DNA of 29,710 bases from DASWOJ01 sp964242325 (lineage in GTDB: Bacteria > Pseudomonadota > Alphaproteobacteria > Acetobacterales > Acetobacteraceae): contig CAXTCI010000054.1 of assembly GCA_964242325.1 (NCBI GenBank), forward strand, positions 1 through 29,710. Reading direction: 5' to 3'. A program made the translations under genes and the position numbers. Shown piece by piece: positions 16,163-24,113 of the stretch; the first letter of the stretch is position 1; each line of letters starts with the position of its first letter. The notes beneath the pieces are model-generated. The model searched no databases, was not told the DNA's origin, and worked only from the letters and a program-made list of their open reading frames with translations.

Positions 16163-16405
16163 ACCCCCGGGCGGGGCTGGGGTAACTGCGCCTACACGTC
16201 AGCTCCGTACAACACGGCTACGAGAGCGGGGCAAGTTCAGTTGGACAATCAGCATTCGACTATGCGGTCGGGTTCGCGCATTCTTATGGACGTCCGTTCG
16301 AAGCTCCGGGGCTGTGGGTTGTGGGCTTCGCAGTTACAGCCTCTAACCTCAGCCCCGGAAGAACAACCTCCAAAGCAGCAACATCTAGGCAGTGCCAGAC
16401 AAGCC
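16163..16405. other. region between IS5 fragment and the GntR-type regulator gene
   Basis: These 243 bases include an open extension of the regulator frame (from an ATG at 16241), but that extension has no family similarity and is probably untranslated. The stretch should hold the regulator's promoter. No clear hexamer pair was found. GGGGTAACTGCGCCTA at 16179-16194 resembles a stretch at 28395-28411 near the other IS5 fragment. Confidence 0.35.
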
Positions 16406-17281
16406 ATGACCACAAGCCTGCACATACCTGACCTGGCCCATGAGATAGCGGAGTACATCAAGGCCGAACGTCTGTCGGCCGGCACACGCTTGCCAGGTCG
16501 CAAGCTCGCGGACAAGTTTCGGGTGTCGCGCACTCCGATTGAACGGGCGCTGCGCCTCTTGGAACAGCATGACGTGATTGCTGCGTCCCAATCCGGAGGT
16601 TACGAGGTGAAGCCCAACTCTGTTGCTGTATCAGCAACAGAGTTGGGCGCGCATCGCGATTCGGAAGAGGATCGCCTGTATCTGCAATTAGCCGGCGATC
16701 ACACGGCGGGACGCCTGCCAGAATGGGCTACAGAGAACGAGTTGATCCGTCGATACGGGAGCAACCGGGCAACGGTCGTTCGCGTGCTGCGGCGAGCTGC
16801 CGGCGAGGGTTGGACGGAACGGCGGCCCGGCCGTGGCTGGGCCTTCATCCCTCTACTCACGTCCGAGTTGGCCTACAACCAGCTTTACCGCTACCGGATT
16901 TTGGTTGAGCCAGCCGCGATGCTCGAGCCGAGCTTCGTCCTGAATCGCCCGGCAATTGAGGGCTGCCTGCAGGAGCAAAACAGGCTGTTCGACAGCGCCG
17001 GCCACGGGCTTTCCCCAATCGACATCTTCGAAAGCGGCAGCCGGTTCCATCAAACAGTGCTGGATTGTTCCGGCAATCCGTTCTTCATCAACGGCCTGAG
17101 CCAGGCCAACCGGGTTCGCCGGTTGATGGAATACAGCAAGACCCTGGACAGCCCGCATTGGCTGCAGCGATGTCAGGACCATGCTAGGATTGCGGAGTTG
17201 CTGTTGACTGGCCAGCGCGAGCGGGCCTCCCAACTCATGCGACGCCATCTGGAAGAGGGAGCGTTGGAGAAGTCTGGCTGA
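16406..17281 (+). CDS. GntR-type regulator with two winged-helix domains and an FCD-like ligand domain
   Basis: The 291-residue reading has a first winged helix at about 8-66 (IAEYIKAERLSAGTRLPGRK, then VSRTPIERALRLLE), a second at about 88-147 (LYLQLAGDHTAGRLPEWATE, then RYGSNRATVVRVLRRAAGEG, then RRPGRGWAF) and a helical FCD-type domain at about 155-285 with SRFHQTVLDCSGNPFF and DHARIAELL. Most GntR regulators have one such DNA-binding domain. The ATG at 16406 fits the start of the first domain. An in-frame ATG at 16241 exists. The linker between the two domains is encoded by a perfect 17-bp hairpin (16612-16648). It probably controls the neighbouring organic-acid catabolic genes. Confidence 0.85.
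   Translation: MTTSLHIPDLAHEIAEYIKAERLSAGTRLPGRKLADKFRVSRTPIERALRLLEQHDVIAASQSGGYEVKPNSVAVSATELGAHRDSEEDRLYLQLAGDHTAGRLPEWATENELIRRYGSNRATVVRVLRRAAGEGWTERRPGRGWAFIPLLTSELAYNQLYRYRILVEPAAMLEPSFVLNRPAIEGCLQEQNRLFDSAGHGLSPIDIFESGSRFHQTVLDCSGNPFFINGLSQANRVRRLMEYSKTLDSPHWLQRCQDHARIAELLLTGQRERASQLMRRHLEEGALEKSG
16612..16648. repeat. perfect 17-bp inverted repeat with 3-base loop inside the regulator gene
   Basis: Positions 16612-16628 (GCCCAACTCTGTTGCTG) are fully complementary to 16632-16648, with the loop TAT. It lies within codons 69-81 of the regulator, between its two winged-helix domains. No T-run follows. It could be an operator, an RNA hairpin that affects translation, or the scar of an insertion. 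Confidence 0.85.
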
Positions 17282-17308
17282 CGTGAGGAGCCGTGTGTAG
17301 ACGAGGTG

Positions 17309-18151
17309 TCATTCCCAGCCGTAGAGCCTTGCAGCGTTGCCGGCTAGGATGGCCTCACTGTGCCGGCCGGCGGCATCGCGCAGCAGCGACGTGAGGCGAC
17401 CGTGGTCGATGGGCAGATACTCGACGCTGTCCGGCCCGCCGGACTTGCCGACATGCGGCCAATCCGAACCCCACACCAGGCGTTCCGGATTGGTTTCAAC
17501 AAGGGTGCGCATCACCGGCAGCGCCTGCTCAGGGTCGTTCCGGCGAGAGGCTACGTGATCCGCACCTGACAGCTTGATCCAGCACTGACCCGCCCGGAAC
17601 AGCGCCAACACCGCCGTGCCACCGCTGTCCTCGAATCCGACCGCCGCAGACGCACCGGCCATGTGGTCGAACACCACCGTCGCGTCCAAAGCGGGCACCA
17701 TGGCCGCCACCGCCGCCAGCATCCGACCGCGGGCAAGCACCTGCACGTGCCAGCCGAGCGGGGCGATACGTGCCGCCGTCCGCCGGAGTAGCGCCTGAGC
17801 TTCGTCCGGTGGTGGGACGGTGCCGGTGACCAGGTTCAATCGGACGCCGCGGACGCCGAGTTCATGCATCTGCTCCAACACCGCGGCCGGCAGGTCGTCG
17901 GAGACGACGACAACGCCCCGGCCGGCGTTCCCCGCCTCACGCAGACCTTCGAGCAGTCGGCGGTTGTCCGTTCCGTAGACGCTCGGCTGTACCAGCACAG
18001 CCCGCGTGACGCCGAGCGGCTCGGAGACGGCGCGCCATTGGGTCAGGGTAGCCAGGCGCGGGGTGTAGGTGCGTCCGACAATGGCGGGGTAGCATACCGG
18101 GTCGCCGAAAAGGTGGATGTGGCAGTCCACGCCATGCAGCTCAACACTCAT
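17309..18151 (-). CDS. amidohydrolase family lactonase (2-pyrone-4,6-dicarboxylate hydrolase-like)
   Basis: The 280-residue protein belongs to the LigI-type amidohydrolases: DCHIHLFG with His11 and His13, VQPSVYGTDN at 54-63, GVRGVRLNL at 99-106, VFDHMAG with His163, CWIKLSGADH and the VWGSDWPH block with Asp230. Enzymes of this group open lactones of dicarboxylic acids (2-pyrone-4,6-dicarboxylate, muconolactone analogues) or sugar lactones, often with little or no tightly bound metal. It starts at 18151, overlapping the stop of the transporter gene as ATGA, so importer and hydrolase are made together. It is related to the protein at 24114-25001. The substrate is not determined. Confidence 0.9.
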   Translation of the reverse strand: MSVELHGVDCHIHLFGDPVCYPAIVGRTYTPRLATLTQWRAVSEPLGVTRAVLVQPSVYGTDNRRLLEGLREAGNAGRGVVVVSDDLPAAVLEQMHELGVRGVRLNLVTGTVPPPDEAQALLRRTAARIAPLGWHVQVLARGRMLAAVAAMVPALDATVVFDHMAGASAAVGFEDSGGTAVLALFRAGQCWIKLSGADHVASRRNDPEQALPVMRTLVETNPERLVWGSDWPHVGKSGGPDSVEYLPIDHGRLTSLLRDAAGRHSEAILAGNAARLYGWE

Positions 18152-19524
18152 CGGGCAGGCTGGACCGCGCCCGTGGCCTGGACGCTTCCCTCGGCCCCGC
18201 TGCGGCTGCGTCGCGGTCCTTCCCGCCGGTCGTCGTGCCCCACCGCCACAATCAAGAGCGCCGAAAGCGCGGGTGCGGCAGCAAGGCAGAACAGGGCGGT
18301 GCTGTCGCTGCCGCTCGCCTGCTTGATCCAGCCGAAGGCGGATGGGCCGAGCCAGGAGCCGAGCTGGCCGACCGATTGGATCATCGCGATGCCGCCAGCC
18401 GCGGCCCTGCCGGTCAGCAGTGCGCTCGGGATGGCCCAGAAGGTCAGCGCGATGGATTGCTGGCCGATTTCGGCCAGAACGAGCGCGGCCGCCATGATAA
18501 CCGGATGCCCAGGTCCGACGACGATGCAGACGCCCATCCCGAAGGCGCACAGCAGGCAGGCGCTGGCGCAATGCCAGGTCCGCTCCCCCTTCGCGTCGGA
18601 GTGCCATCCCCAGGCAAGCATCGTCACCAACGCGAACAGGAACGGCACCGCGCTGGCAAGCCCGATGAGGTGGGACGGGACGCCCAGGCCCTGCACGATC
18701 TGCGGCATGAACAGGATCAGGCCGTACTGGGAGATGTTCTGCCCGACATAGGCGATCGTGAGCGTCCAGATCACCGGACTGGTGAGAGCCTGGCGCAGCG
18801 AGTAGGTGCGCACCGCCTCGCGGGCAGCGCGCTCGCCGGCCAGCCGCTCGGTCAGCCAGCGACGCTGCTCCGGCCGCAGCCAGGCGGCTTGCGCTGGATG
18901 GTCCGTGAGCATGAACCAGATCACCACCGCCATGACCAGCGAGGGCAGCGCCTCCAGCAGCAGCATCCACTGCCAACCGCGCAGTCCGGAGGCGCCGTCG
19001 AGTTGGAGCAGCAACCCGCTAACCGGGAGGCCGATGATGAGGGAGATGACGCTTGCCGACTGAAACAGCGCCATCATCCGTGCCCGGTAATGCGCGGGGA
19101 ACCACCAGGTCAAATACAACACGACGCCGGGATAAAAGCCGCCCTCCGCCAGCCCGAGCAGGAGGCGTGCGCCGTAGAAGCTTTGCCCATTCCAGACGAA
19201 GGCGGTCAGGCCGGACACCAAGCCCCACGTCATCATGATGCGTGCGATCCAACGCCGGGCACCAACCTTGTTCAGGATCAAGGTGCTTGGCAGTTCCGCG
19301 ATGATGTAGCCGACAGAGAACAGCCCGGCGCCGAAGCCGAACGTGGCCGGGGAGAAGCCCAGCTCCTTGTTCATGGTCAGCGCCGCCATGCCGATGTTCG
19401 ACCGGTCCAGGTAGGAGCAGAAGTAGGCGAGCATCAGGATTGGAATGAGCCGCCGCGCTACCCGCCGGACCGTCTGGCGCTCCAGAACGTCGCCGTCCCC
19501 ACCATCTGGTAAGGCTGTATCCAT
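18148..19524 (-). CDS. MFS transporter, anion:cation symporter (ACS) family
   Basis: The 458-residue protein has about 12 hydrophobic segments and the ACS signatures: LAYFCSYLDRSNIGMAALTM near the first helix, NKVGARRWIARIMMTWGL after helix 2, and LLGLAEGGFYPGVVLYLTWW at helix 4. Relatives import organic acids such as hydroxyphenylacetate, tartrate, galactonate or phthalate with protons. The ATG at 19524 has a GGGGGGAAAG ribosome-like site; a frame extension to 19572 lacks family similarity. It overlaps the downstream lactonase gene and diverges from the LeuC-like gene across 239 bases. Confidence 0.92.
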   Translation of the reverse strand: MDTALPDGGDGDVLERQTVRRVARRLIPILMLAYFCSYLDRSNIGMAALTMNKELGFSPATFGFGAGLFSVGYIIAELPSTLILNKVGARRWIARIMMTWGLVSGLTAFVWNGQSFYGARLLLGLAEGGFYPGVVLYLTWWFPAHYRARMMALFQSASVISLIIGLPVSGLLLQLDGASGLRGWQWMLLLEALPSLVMAVVIWFMLTDHPAQAAWLRPEQRRWLTERLAGERAAREAVRTYSLRQALTSPVIWTLTIAYVGQNISQYGLILFMPQIVQGLGVPSHLIGLASAVPFLFALVTMLAWGWHSDAKGERTWHCASACLLCAFGMGVCIVVGPGHPVIMAAALVLAEIGQQSIALTFWAIPSALLTGRAAAGGIAMIQSVGQLGSWLGPSAFGWIKQASGSDSTALFCLAAAPALSALLIVAVGHDDRREGPRRSRSGAEGSVQATGAVQPAR

Positions 19525-19763
19525 GACGCTTTCCCCCCGCTCCGGCTCCGGTCGGCGCCGGAGCGGGACCACCGGATTTCCCGTAAGATCGCGGGGGTTT
19601 GTGGTGTCGTGTCCAATGCTGTTTTGGACTGCAATGATGCACGGCGCGACTGGTGCTGCGGCGTGTCAACGTTTCATGCCGATTTCGCATGCACGTTGGC
19701 GCTATGCTTCCGGATAAAATGCCGTGGGTGGGGCCACGCCCATTACACGGGGGGAAGCTGCAC
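19525..19763. promoter_or_regulatory. divergent regulatory region between MFS gene and LeuC-like gene
   Basis: The 239 bases separate two genes pointing away from each other. They contain an inverted repeat GTCCAA-7-TTGGAC at 19611-19629, close to the middle, and GGGGGAAG just upstream of the GTG at 19764. The repeat is a candidate operator for the local LysR or GntR regulator. No standard promoter was seen with certainty. Confidence 0.45.
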
Positions 19764-21188
19764 GTGAACGCGCCCAGGACGCTGTATGACAAGCTGGTGG
19801 ACAGTCACACCGTCCGCGCTCTTGATCCCTCGGGCAGCCGCGTGCTGCTCTACGTGGACCGCACCGTGCTGAATGAGTACACCAGCCCCCAAGCCTTCAC
19901 CGGATTGCGCGAGGCTGGCAGGCCGGTATGGCGGCCTGCCGCCGCGCTCGGCACGGTGGACCACGTCAACCCCACAGCCGCCCTGCGGACCGGGGCCATG
20001 GCCGACCCCGGAGCCGCGCAGCAGACCGCGTACTTCGCTCGGAACTGCAAGGAGTTCGGCATCGAGCTGCTGGACGTGCTGCACCGTTTGCAGGGCATCG
20101 AGCATGTGGTCATGCCCGAGCTCGGCCTGGTGCTGCCCGGCATGGTCATCGCCGCAGGGGACAGCCATACCACCACCTACGGTGCATTCGACGCGTTAGG
20201 CTTCGGGATCGGCACTTCCGACATCGAACACTACCTCGCCACGCAAACGCTCGTATACGACCGGCTCAAGCCCATGCGGGTGCGGGTCGACGGCCAACTC
20301 GCTCCGGGCGTCCGTGCCAAAGACGTGGTGATGGCGCTGATACGTAAGGTCGGCGCGTCCGGCGCTGTCGGGCACGCGTTGGAGCTTGCCGTTACCGCGA
20401 TGCATGGGCTCAGCGTCGAGGGGCGGATGACGGTGTGCAACATGGCCGTCGAGGCCGGTGCGCGCGGCGTGCTGATGCAGCCGGACGAACGGGTGTTCGC
20501 CTATCTCCGGGACCGAGAGCGCGGCCCGAAGGGATCGATGTGGGACCGCGCAGTTGCTGCCTGGCGCGGGCTGGCCAGCGATGCGGATGCGGCCTTCGCA
20601 AAAGAGGTCGTGCTGGCGGCGAGTGACATCGAACCACTGGTGAGCTGGGGCACCAGCCCGGACCAGGCCGCGCCGATCGGCGAGCGCGTCCCCGACCCGC
20701 AGGACGAGCCTGACCCGCAACGGCGCCAGGACATGCACCGCGCATTGGACTATATGGGACTGGTGCCGGGCACCCCGTTGGAAGCGATCGCGATCGACTG
20801 GGCGTTCATCGGCTCCTGCACCAACGCGCGTTTGGAGGATTTGCGGGATGCCGCTACCGTCCTGCGTGGCCGACACGTGGCCCCCGGCGTGCGCGCCATT
20901 GTCGTTCCAGGCTCCAGCAGCGTGCGCCGGGAGGCCGAGGCCGAGGGACTGGACCGCGTCTTCATCGAGGCCGGGTTCGAGTGGCGGCAATCGGGATGCT
21001 CGATGTGCCTGGCCATGAACGACGACGTGCTGGAGCCGGGGCAGCGCTGCGCGTCCAGCACGAACCGGAACTTCGAGGGGCGGCAAGGCGCCGGCGCCCG
21101 AACCCACTTGATGAGCCCGGCCATGGTCGCCGCAGCGGCGGTGGCGGGCAGGCTGGCGGATGTGCGCCGGCACGGTCTGGCCGGCTGA
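19764..21188 (+). CDS. LeuC-type (3-isopropylmalate dehydratase/aconitase family) hydro-lyase, large subunit
   Basis: The 474-residue protein aligns over its full length with enterobacterial LeuC: NEYTSPQAFTGLR, GDSHTTTYGAFDALGFGIGT, CNMAVEAGAR and the three [4Fe-4S] ligands Cys352 (GSCTNAR), Cys412 and Cys415 (GCSMCLAMN), ending NRNFEGRQG...THLMSP. It dehydrates and rehydrates a substituted malate in the cytoplasm together with the small subunit that follows. No leuA or leuB lies nearby, and the flanks are transporters, lactonases and a lyase, so a catabolic hydro-lyase is likely (inference). GTG at 19764 is chosen because the preceding GGGGGAAG fits and homologues begin here. Confidence 0.92.
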   Translation: MNAPRTLYDKLVDSHTVRALDPSGSRVLLYVDRTVLNEYTSPQAFTGLREAGRPVWRPAAALGTVDHVNPTAALRTGAMADPGAAQQTAYFARNCKEFGIELLDVLHRLQGIEHVVMPELGLVLPGMVIAAGDSHTTTYGAFDALGFGIGTSDIEHYLATQTLVYDRLKPMRVRVDGQLAPGVRAKDVVMALIRKVGASGAVGHALELAVTAMHGLSVEGRMTVCNMAVEAGARGVLMQPDERVFAYLRDRERGPKGSMWDRAVAAWRGLASDADAAFAKEVVLAASDIEPLVSWGTSPDQAAPIGERVPDPQDEPDPQRRQDMHRALDYMGLVPGTPLEAIAIDWAFIGSCTNARLEDLRDAATVLRGRHVAPGVRAIVVPGSSSVRREAEAEGLDRVFIEAGFEWRQSGCSMCLAMNDDVLEPGQRCASSTNRNFEGRQGAGARTHLMSPAMVAAAAVAGRLADVRRHGLAG

Positions 21189-21190
21189 AC

Positions 21191-21796
21191 GTGCAGTCCT
21201 TCCTCACCGTCACGGGGCCGGCCGCGCCGCTGCCCCAGGCGAACGTCGACACTGACGTGATCATGCCCAAGCAGTTCCTGAAGGGGATTGACCGTAGCGG
21301 ATTGGCGGATGGCGTCTTCCACGCGCTCCGCTTCGACACCGTGGGCGTCCGGCGTCCGGAGTTCATCCTCAACCGTCCAGGTTGGGAAGGGGTGCGTTTC
21401 TTGCTGGTTGGCCCCAACTTTGGTTGCGGCTCAAGCCGGGAGCACGCCGTGTGGGGCCTGCTCCAGCTTGGCGTGCGGGCCGTCATCGGCACCAGCTTCG
21501 CTGGGATCTTCTTTGACAACTGCGCGCGCAACGGCCTACTCGCCCTAACGGTCGCGGAGGCACCGCTCGCCGAGCTGTTCCGGCTGGCCGGCGACGCCCG
21601 GACGAACCGCCTTGAGGTTGACCTGCCCGCCCAGCGGATCATCTCAGCCTCGGGCGAGCTGGAGTTCGACATCGACGCCGCCCGCAAGGAGGCGATGGTG
21701 AGGGGGCTCGACCAAGTGGGCACCACCTTGCAGCACCAGCAGGCGATCGCCGCCTTTGAGTGCGCGCATCTCCATGACAGCCCCTGGCTGGCCTGA
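21191..21796 (+). CDS. LeuD-type hydro-lyase, small subunit
   Basis: The 201-residue protein is a complete LeuD-type swivel domain: NVDTDVIMPKQFLKGIDRSG at 18-37, PNFGCGSSREHAVWGL at 75-90 and GLDQVGTTLQH near the end. It forms the heterodimer with the large subunit and closes the active site over the substrate. The GTG at 21191 follows the large-subunit stop by 2 bases, so the two are co-translated. Its stop lies 11 bases from the end of the convergent LysR gene. Substrate choice in this family depends on the loop after DTDxI, here MPKQFLKG, which matches the isopropylmalate-type loop. Confidence 0.92.
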   Translation: MQSFLTVTGPAAPLPQANVDTDVIMPKQFLKGIDRSGLADGVFHALRFDTVGVRRPEFILNRPGWEGVRFLLVGPNFGCGSSREHAVWGLLQLGVRAVIGTSFAGIFFDNCARNGLLALTVAEAPLAELFRLAGDARTNRLEVDLPAQRIISASGELEFDIDAARKEAMVRGLDQVGTTLQHQQAIAAFECAHLHDSPWLA

Positions 21797-21807
21797 CACC
21801 CGGGGCC

Positions 21808-22710
21808 TTATTCCATGCCGGGCTGCCCGTTGCGGCAGATGCGTGCCCAGAACGCCTCGGCGGCTGGGGGCTGCCGGGCACGCGGCCGGACCAGCCGGAT
21901 GTCGATGGGCACATCCTGCGCTGGATCGCCGACCCGTATAAGCCGGCCCTCGGCGAGGTCGCCGGCCACCAAGCTATGCGGCACCCACGCGATACCGCGC
22001 CCGTCCCGCGCCATGCTGACGAGGGCGACGGCAAGGTGGGAGGTGAAAGCCGGCACGCCGCCGGGTTCCGCCTCCGGCCTTGCCCCGGCTGCGGCCAGGA
22101 TGCGGCCCAGCCCAGACTCTGGCGTGTAGGCAAGCATGGCGGCCCGGGCATCGTCAGTTAGGTGACCGGTTTTACCTGGGGCACCGACGGGAAGCAGACG
22201 GTCGGCCGCCAGCACCGTCGAACGGAAGGCACGCTCGTCCAAGCGCCAGCTCGCCGCGGGATGGGCGCGGCAGAGCAGGAAGTGGGCCCGCCCAGCCGTC
22301 ATCAGCAACTCACAGGCGGTCATGGTGTCGGCCGTCAGGCGCACTGTGCTGCGGAGCGGCGACTCCTCCTCGAGACGACGCAGCCAGGCGGGAAAGAAGC
22401 TTACGGAAAGCGCGTGGGTGGACGCGAAGTGGAGCATACGGCTTGCCTCGGCCGCAGCATCGGCCGCATCCTCCCGCGCGGCGGCCACACGGTGGAGCAG
22501 GTCGGAAGCAGCTGGCTTGAAGCGGTGGCCGGCCGCCGTGAGCCGGACGGTGTGGGTGCTGCGGTCGAAAAGGGAGGCGCCAACCCATTCCTCTAGGGCA
22601 CGTATGCGCCGGCTGAAGGCCGATTGGGTGATCGACCGGCGCTGCGCCGCCCGCGAGAAGCTTCCCTCGGACAGCACGGCCAAAAAGTCGTCCAGCCAGT
22701 TCGTATCCAT
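21808..22710 (-). CDS. LysR family transcriptional regulator
   Basis: The 300-residue protein has the LysR winged helix at about 5-63 (FLAVLSEGSFSRAAQRRSIT, then QSAFSRRIRALEEWVG) and a ligand-binding domain with HFASTHALSVSFFPAWLRRL at about 92. ATG at 22710 has a GAGGG site upstream; the frame extends to 22773 but that part is unlike the family. It lies 22 bases after the MFS gene in the same direction and converges with the LeuD-like gene. It probably senses a pathway acid and activates the hydro-lyase or transporter genes. Confidence 0.92.
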   Translation of the reverse strand: MDTNWLDDFLAVLSEGSFSRAAQRRSITQSAFSRRIRALEEWVGASLFDRSTHTVRLTAAGHRFKPAASDLLHRVAAAREDAADAAAEASRMLHFASTHALSVSFFPAWLRRLEEESPLRSTVRLTADTMTACELLMTAGRAHFLLCRAHPAASWRLDERAFRSTVLAADRLLPVGAPGKTGHLTDDARAAMLAYTPESGLGRILAAAGARPEAEPGGVPAFTSHLAVALVSMARDGRGIAWVPHSLVAGDLAEGRLIRVGDPAQDVPIDIRLVRPRARQPPAAEAFWARICRNGQPGME

Positions 22711-22732
22711 CGCTAGCCCTCGCTCGGTCCAC

Positions 22733-24043
22733 TCACTCCTTGACGAGGGGCCGGAGCGCCAGCGTGAGTACACCGGAGATGACGCCGAGGCAGGCCAAGG
22801 CCAGCAAGCCGGTGGTAAAGGACCCGGTCAGGTCCTTCAGCCAGCCCATGGCGAACGGCCCGACGAAGCCTCCCAGCGCACCGACGGAGTTGATGAAGGC
22901 CAAGCCGCCAGCGGCTGCGACTCCGGTCAGGAAGCGCGTCGGGATGGCCCAGAACAGTGCCCGCGCCGACGTGACGCCCATCAGCGCCATGGTAAGGCCC
23001 GCCAGGCTGGGCAGAAAGGATCCTGCAATGACCGATCCGACTAGGCCCGCAGCCGCTAAGAAGCAGGTCGCCGCCACGTTCGTGACTGGGCTGCCACCTC
23101 GGTCGACGTGTCTGGCCCAGACCAGCATGGCCACCGTCGCGCAGACGTACGGGATCGTGGACACGAAGCCGGTCGACAGGTTGCTCAGGCCTTGCCCTTT
23201 CAGGATCATCGGCAGCCAGATGCCGACCCCATAGGAGCAGACCACGAAGCCAAACTGGATTGCGGCCAGCACGAGAACGCGGGGGTCCGTGAAGACGTCC
23301 CTCAACGAACTCGCTGGGCGATCGCGCCGCTCCTCCTGCAGCATGTCCAGGAGCGTGTCGCGCTCGCCGGGCGTCAGCCAGTGGGCCTCCTGGGGTGTGT
23401 CCCGCAATGCGACCAGCACCAAGATACCTAGCAGGCACGCAGGCAGGCCCTGGACCAGGAACATCCACTGCCACCCCTTCAGGCCCGCGATCCCGTTCAG
23501 TTCGAGCAGAAGAACGGAGAACGGGCCGCCGATGATGGACGAGAGCGGCACCGCCATAGCTAGCAGCGCCAGGACCCGCGTGCGGTAGTGTGTCGGGAAC
23601 CATTGAGACAGCAGGTAAGCGGCACCCGGGAAGAAACCGGCCTCGGCGATCCCGAGCAGCAGCCGCGCGGCATAGAAGGAGTAAGGCCCGACCACGAACG
23701 CTGTGGCCGCAGCGGCTAAGCCCCAACTGATCATAATCCGGGCGAGCCAACGCCTGGCGCCGAACCGGTGGAGAGCCAGGTTGCTCGGTAGCTCGAAGAA
23801 GCAGTAGCCGACGAACAACACGCCTGCGCCCCAGCCGAACTCGGTGGCGGTGAGCCCCAAATCCTTGTTCATCGTCAGCCCAGCAAAGCCGACGCTGGTT
23901 CGGTCGATATAATTGAAGACGAAGGCAAGCGTCAAAATCGGCATCATGCGCCAGGCATTCTTGCGGAGCACGCTATCGCGAAGAGCGGCTGTAGAGGCCG
24001 ATACTTGCATCGGCACTGCGGCGGCGTTTTGGGTCGCCTCCAT
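22733..24043 (-). CDS. MFS transporter, anion:cation symporter (ACS) family
   Basis: The 436-residue protein has about 12 hydrophobic segments and ACS signatures: FNYIDRTSVGFAGLTMNKDL, LHRFGARRWLARIMISWGL and LLGIAEAGFFPGAAYLLSQW. It would import an organic acid across the inner membrane. A good ribosome site (GGGAGGAAC) lies upstream of the ATG at 24043 and a perfect TATAAT (minus strand, 24067-24072) sits where a -10 box would be. It follows the second lactonase gene by 70 bases and precedes the LysR gene. It resembles the transporter at 18148-19524. Confidence 0.93.
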   Translation of the reverse strand: MEATQNAAAVPMQVSASTAALRDSVLRKNAWRMMPILTLAFVFNYIDRTSVGFAGLTMNKDLGLTATEFGWGAGVLFVGYCFFELPSNLALHRFGARRWLARIMISWGLAAAATAFVVGPYSFYAARLLLGIAEAGFFPGAAYLLSQWFPTHYRTRVLALLAMAVPLSSIIGGPFSVLLLELNGIAGLKGWQWMFLVQGLPACLLGILVLVALRDTPQEAHWLTPGERDTLLDMLQEERRDRPASSLRDVFTDPRVLVLAAIQFGFVVCSYGVGIWLPMILKGQGLSNLSTGFVSTIPYVCATVAMLVWARHVDRGGSPVTNVAATCFLAAAGLVGSVIAGSFLPSLAGLTMALMGVTSARALFWAIPTRFLTGVAAAGGLAFINSVGALGGFVGPFAMGWLKDLTGSFTTGLLALACLGVISGVLTLALRPLVKE

Positions 24044-24066
24044 GTTATTTGTTCCTCCCTGTTTTT

Positions 24067-24072
24067 ATTATA
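24067..24072 (-). promoter_or_regulatory. candidate -10 box (TATAAT) upstream of MFS gene
   Basis: The minus strand carries an exact TATAAT in an AT-rich island (24061-24072), 24 bases before the start codon at 24043. A good -35 hexamer at 16-18 bases was not found, so this is a weak prediction. It would give the transporter and LysR genes a transcript separate from the lactonase. Confidence 0.35.
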
Positions 24073-24113
24073 TCTGGTCAATCGTATTTGCGGCTGAGTC
24101 TCCTACAGATGCG

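Noticed and set aside
18235..19512. Long plus-strand frame opposite the MFS gene
   Set aside because: It is the mirror of a clear 12-helix transporter gene and is His/Gln/Arg rich, a typical shadow in GC-rich DNA.
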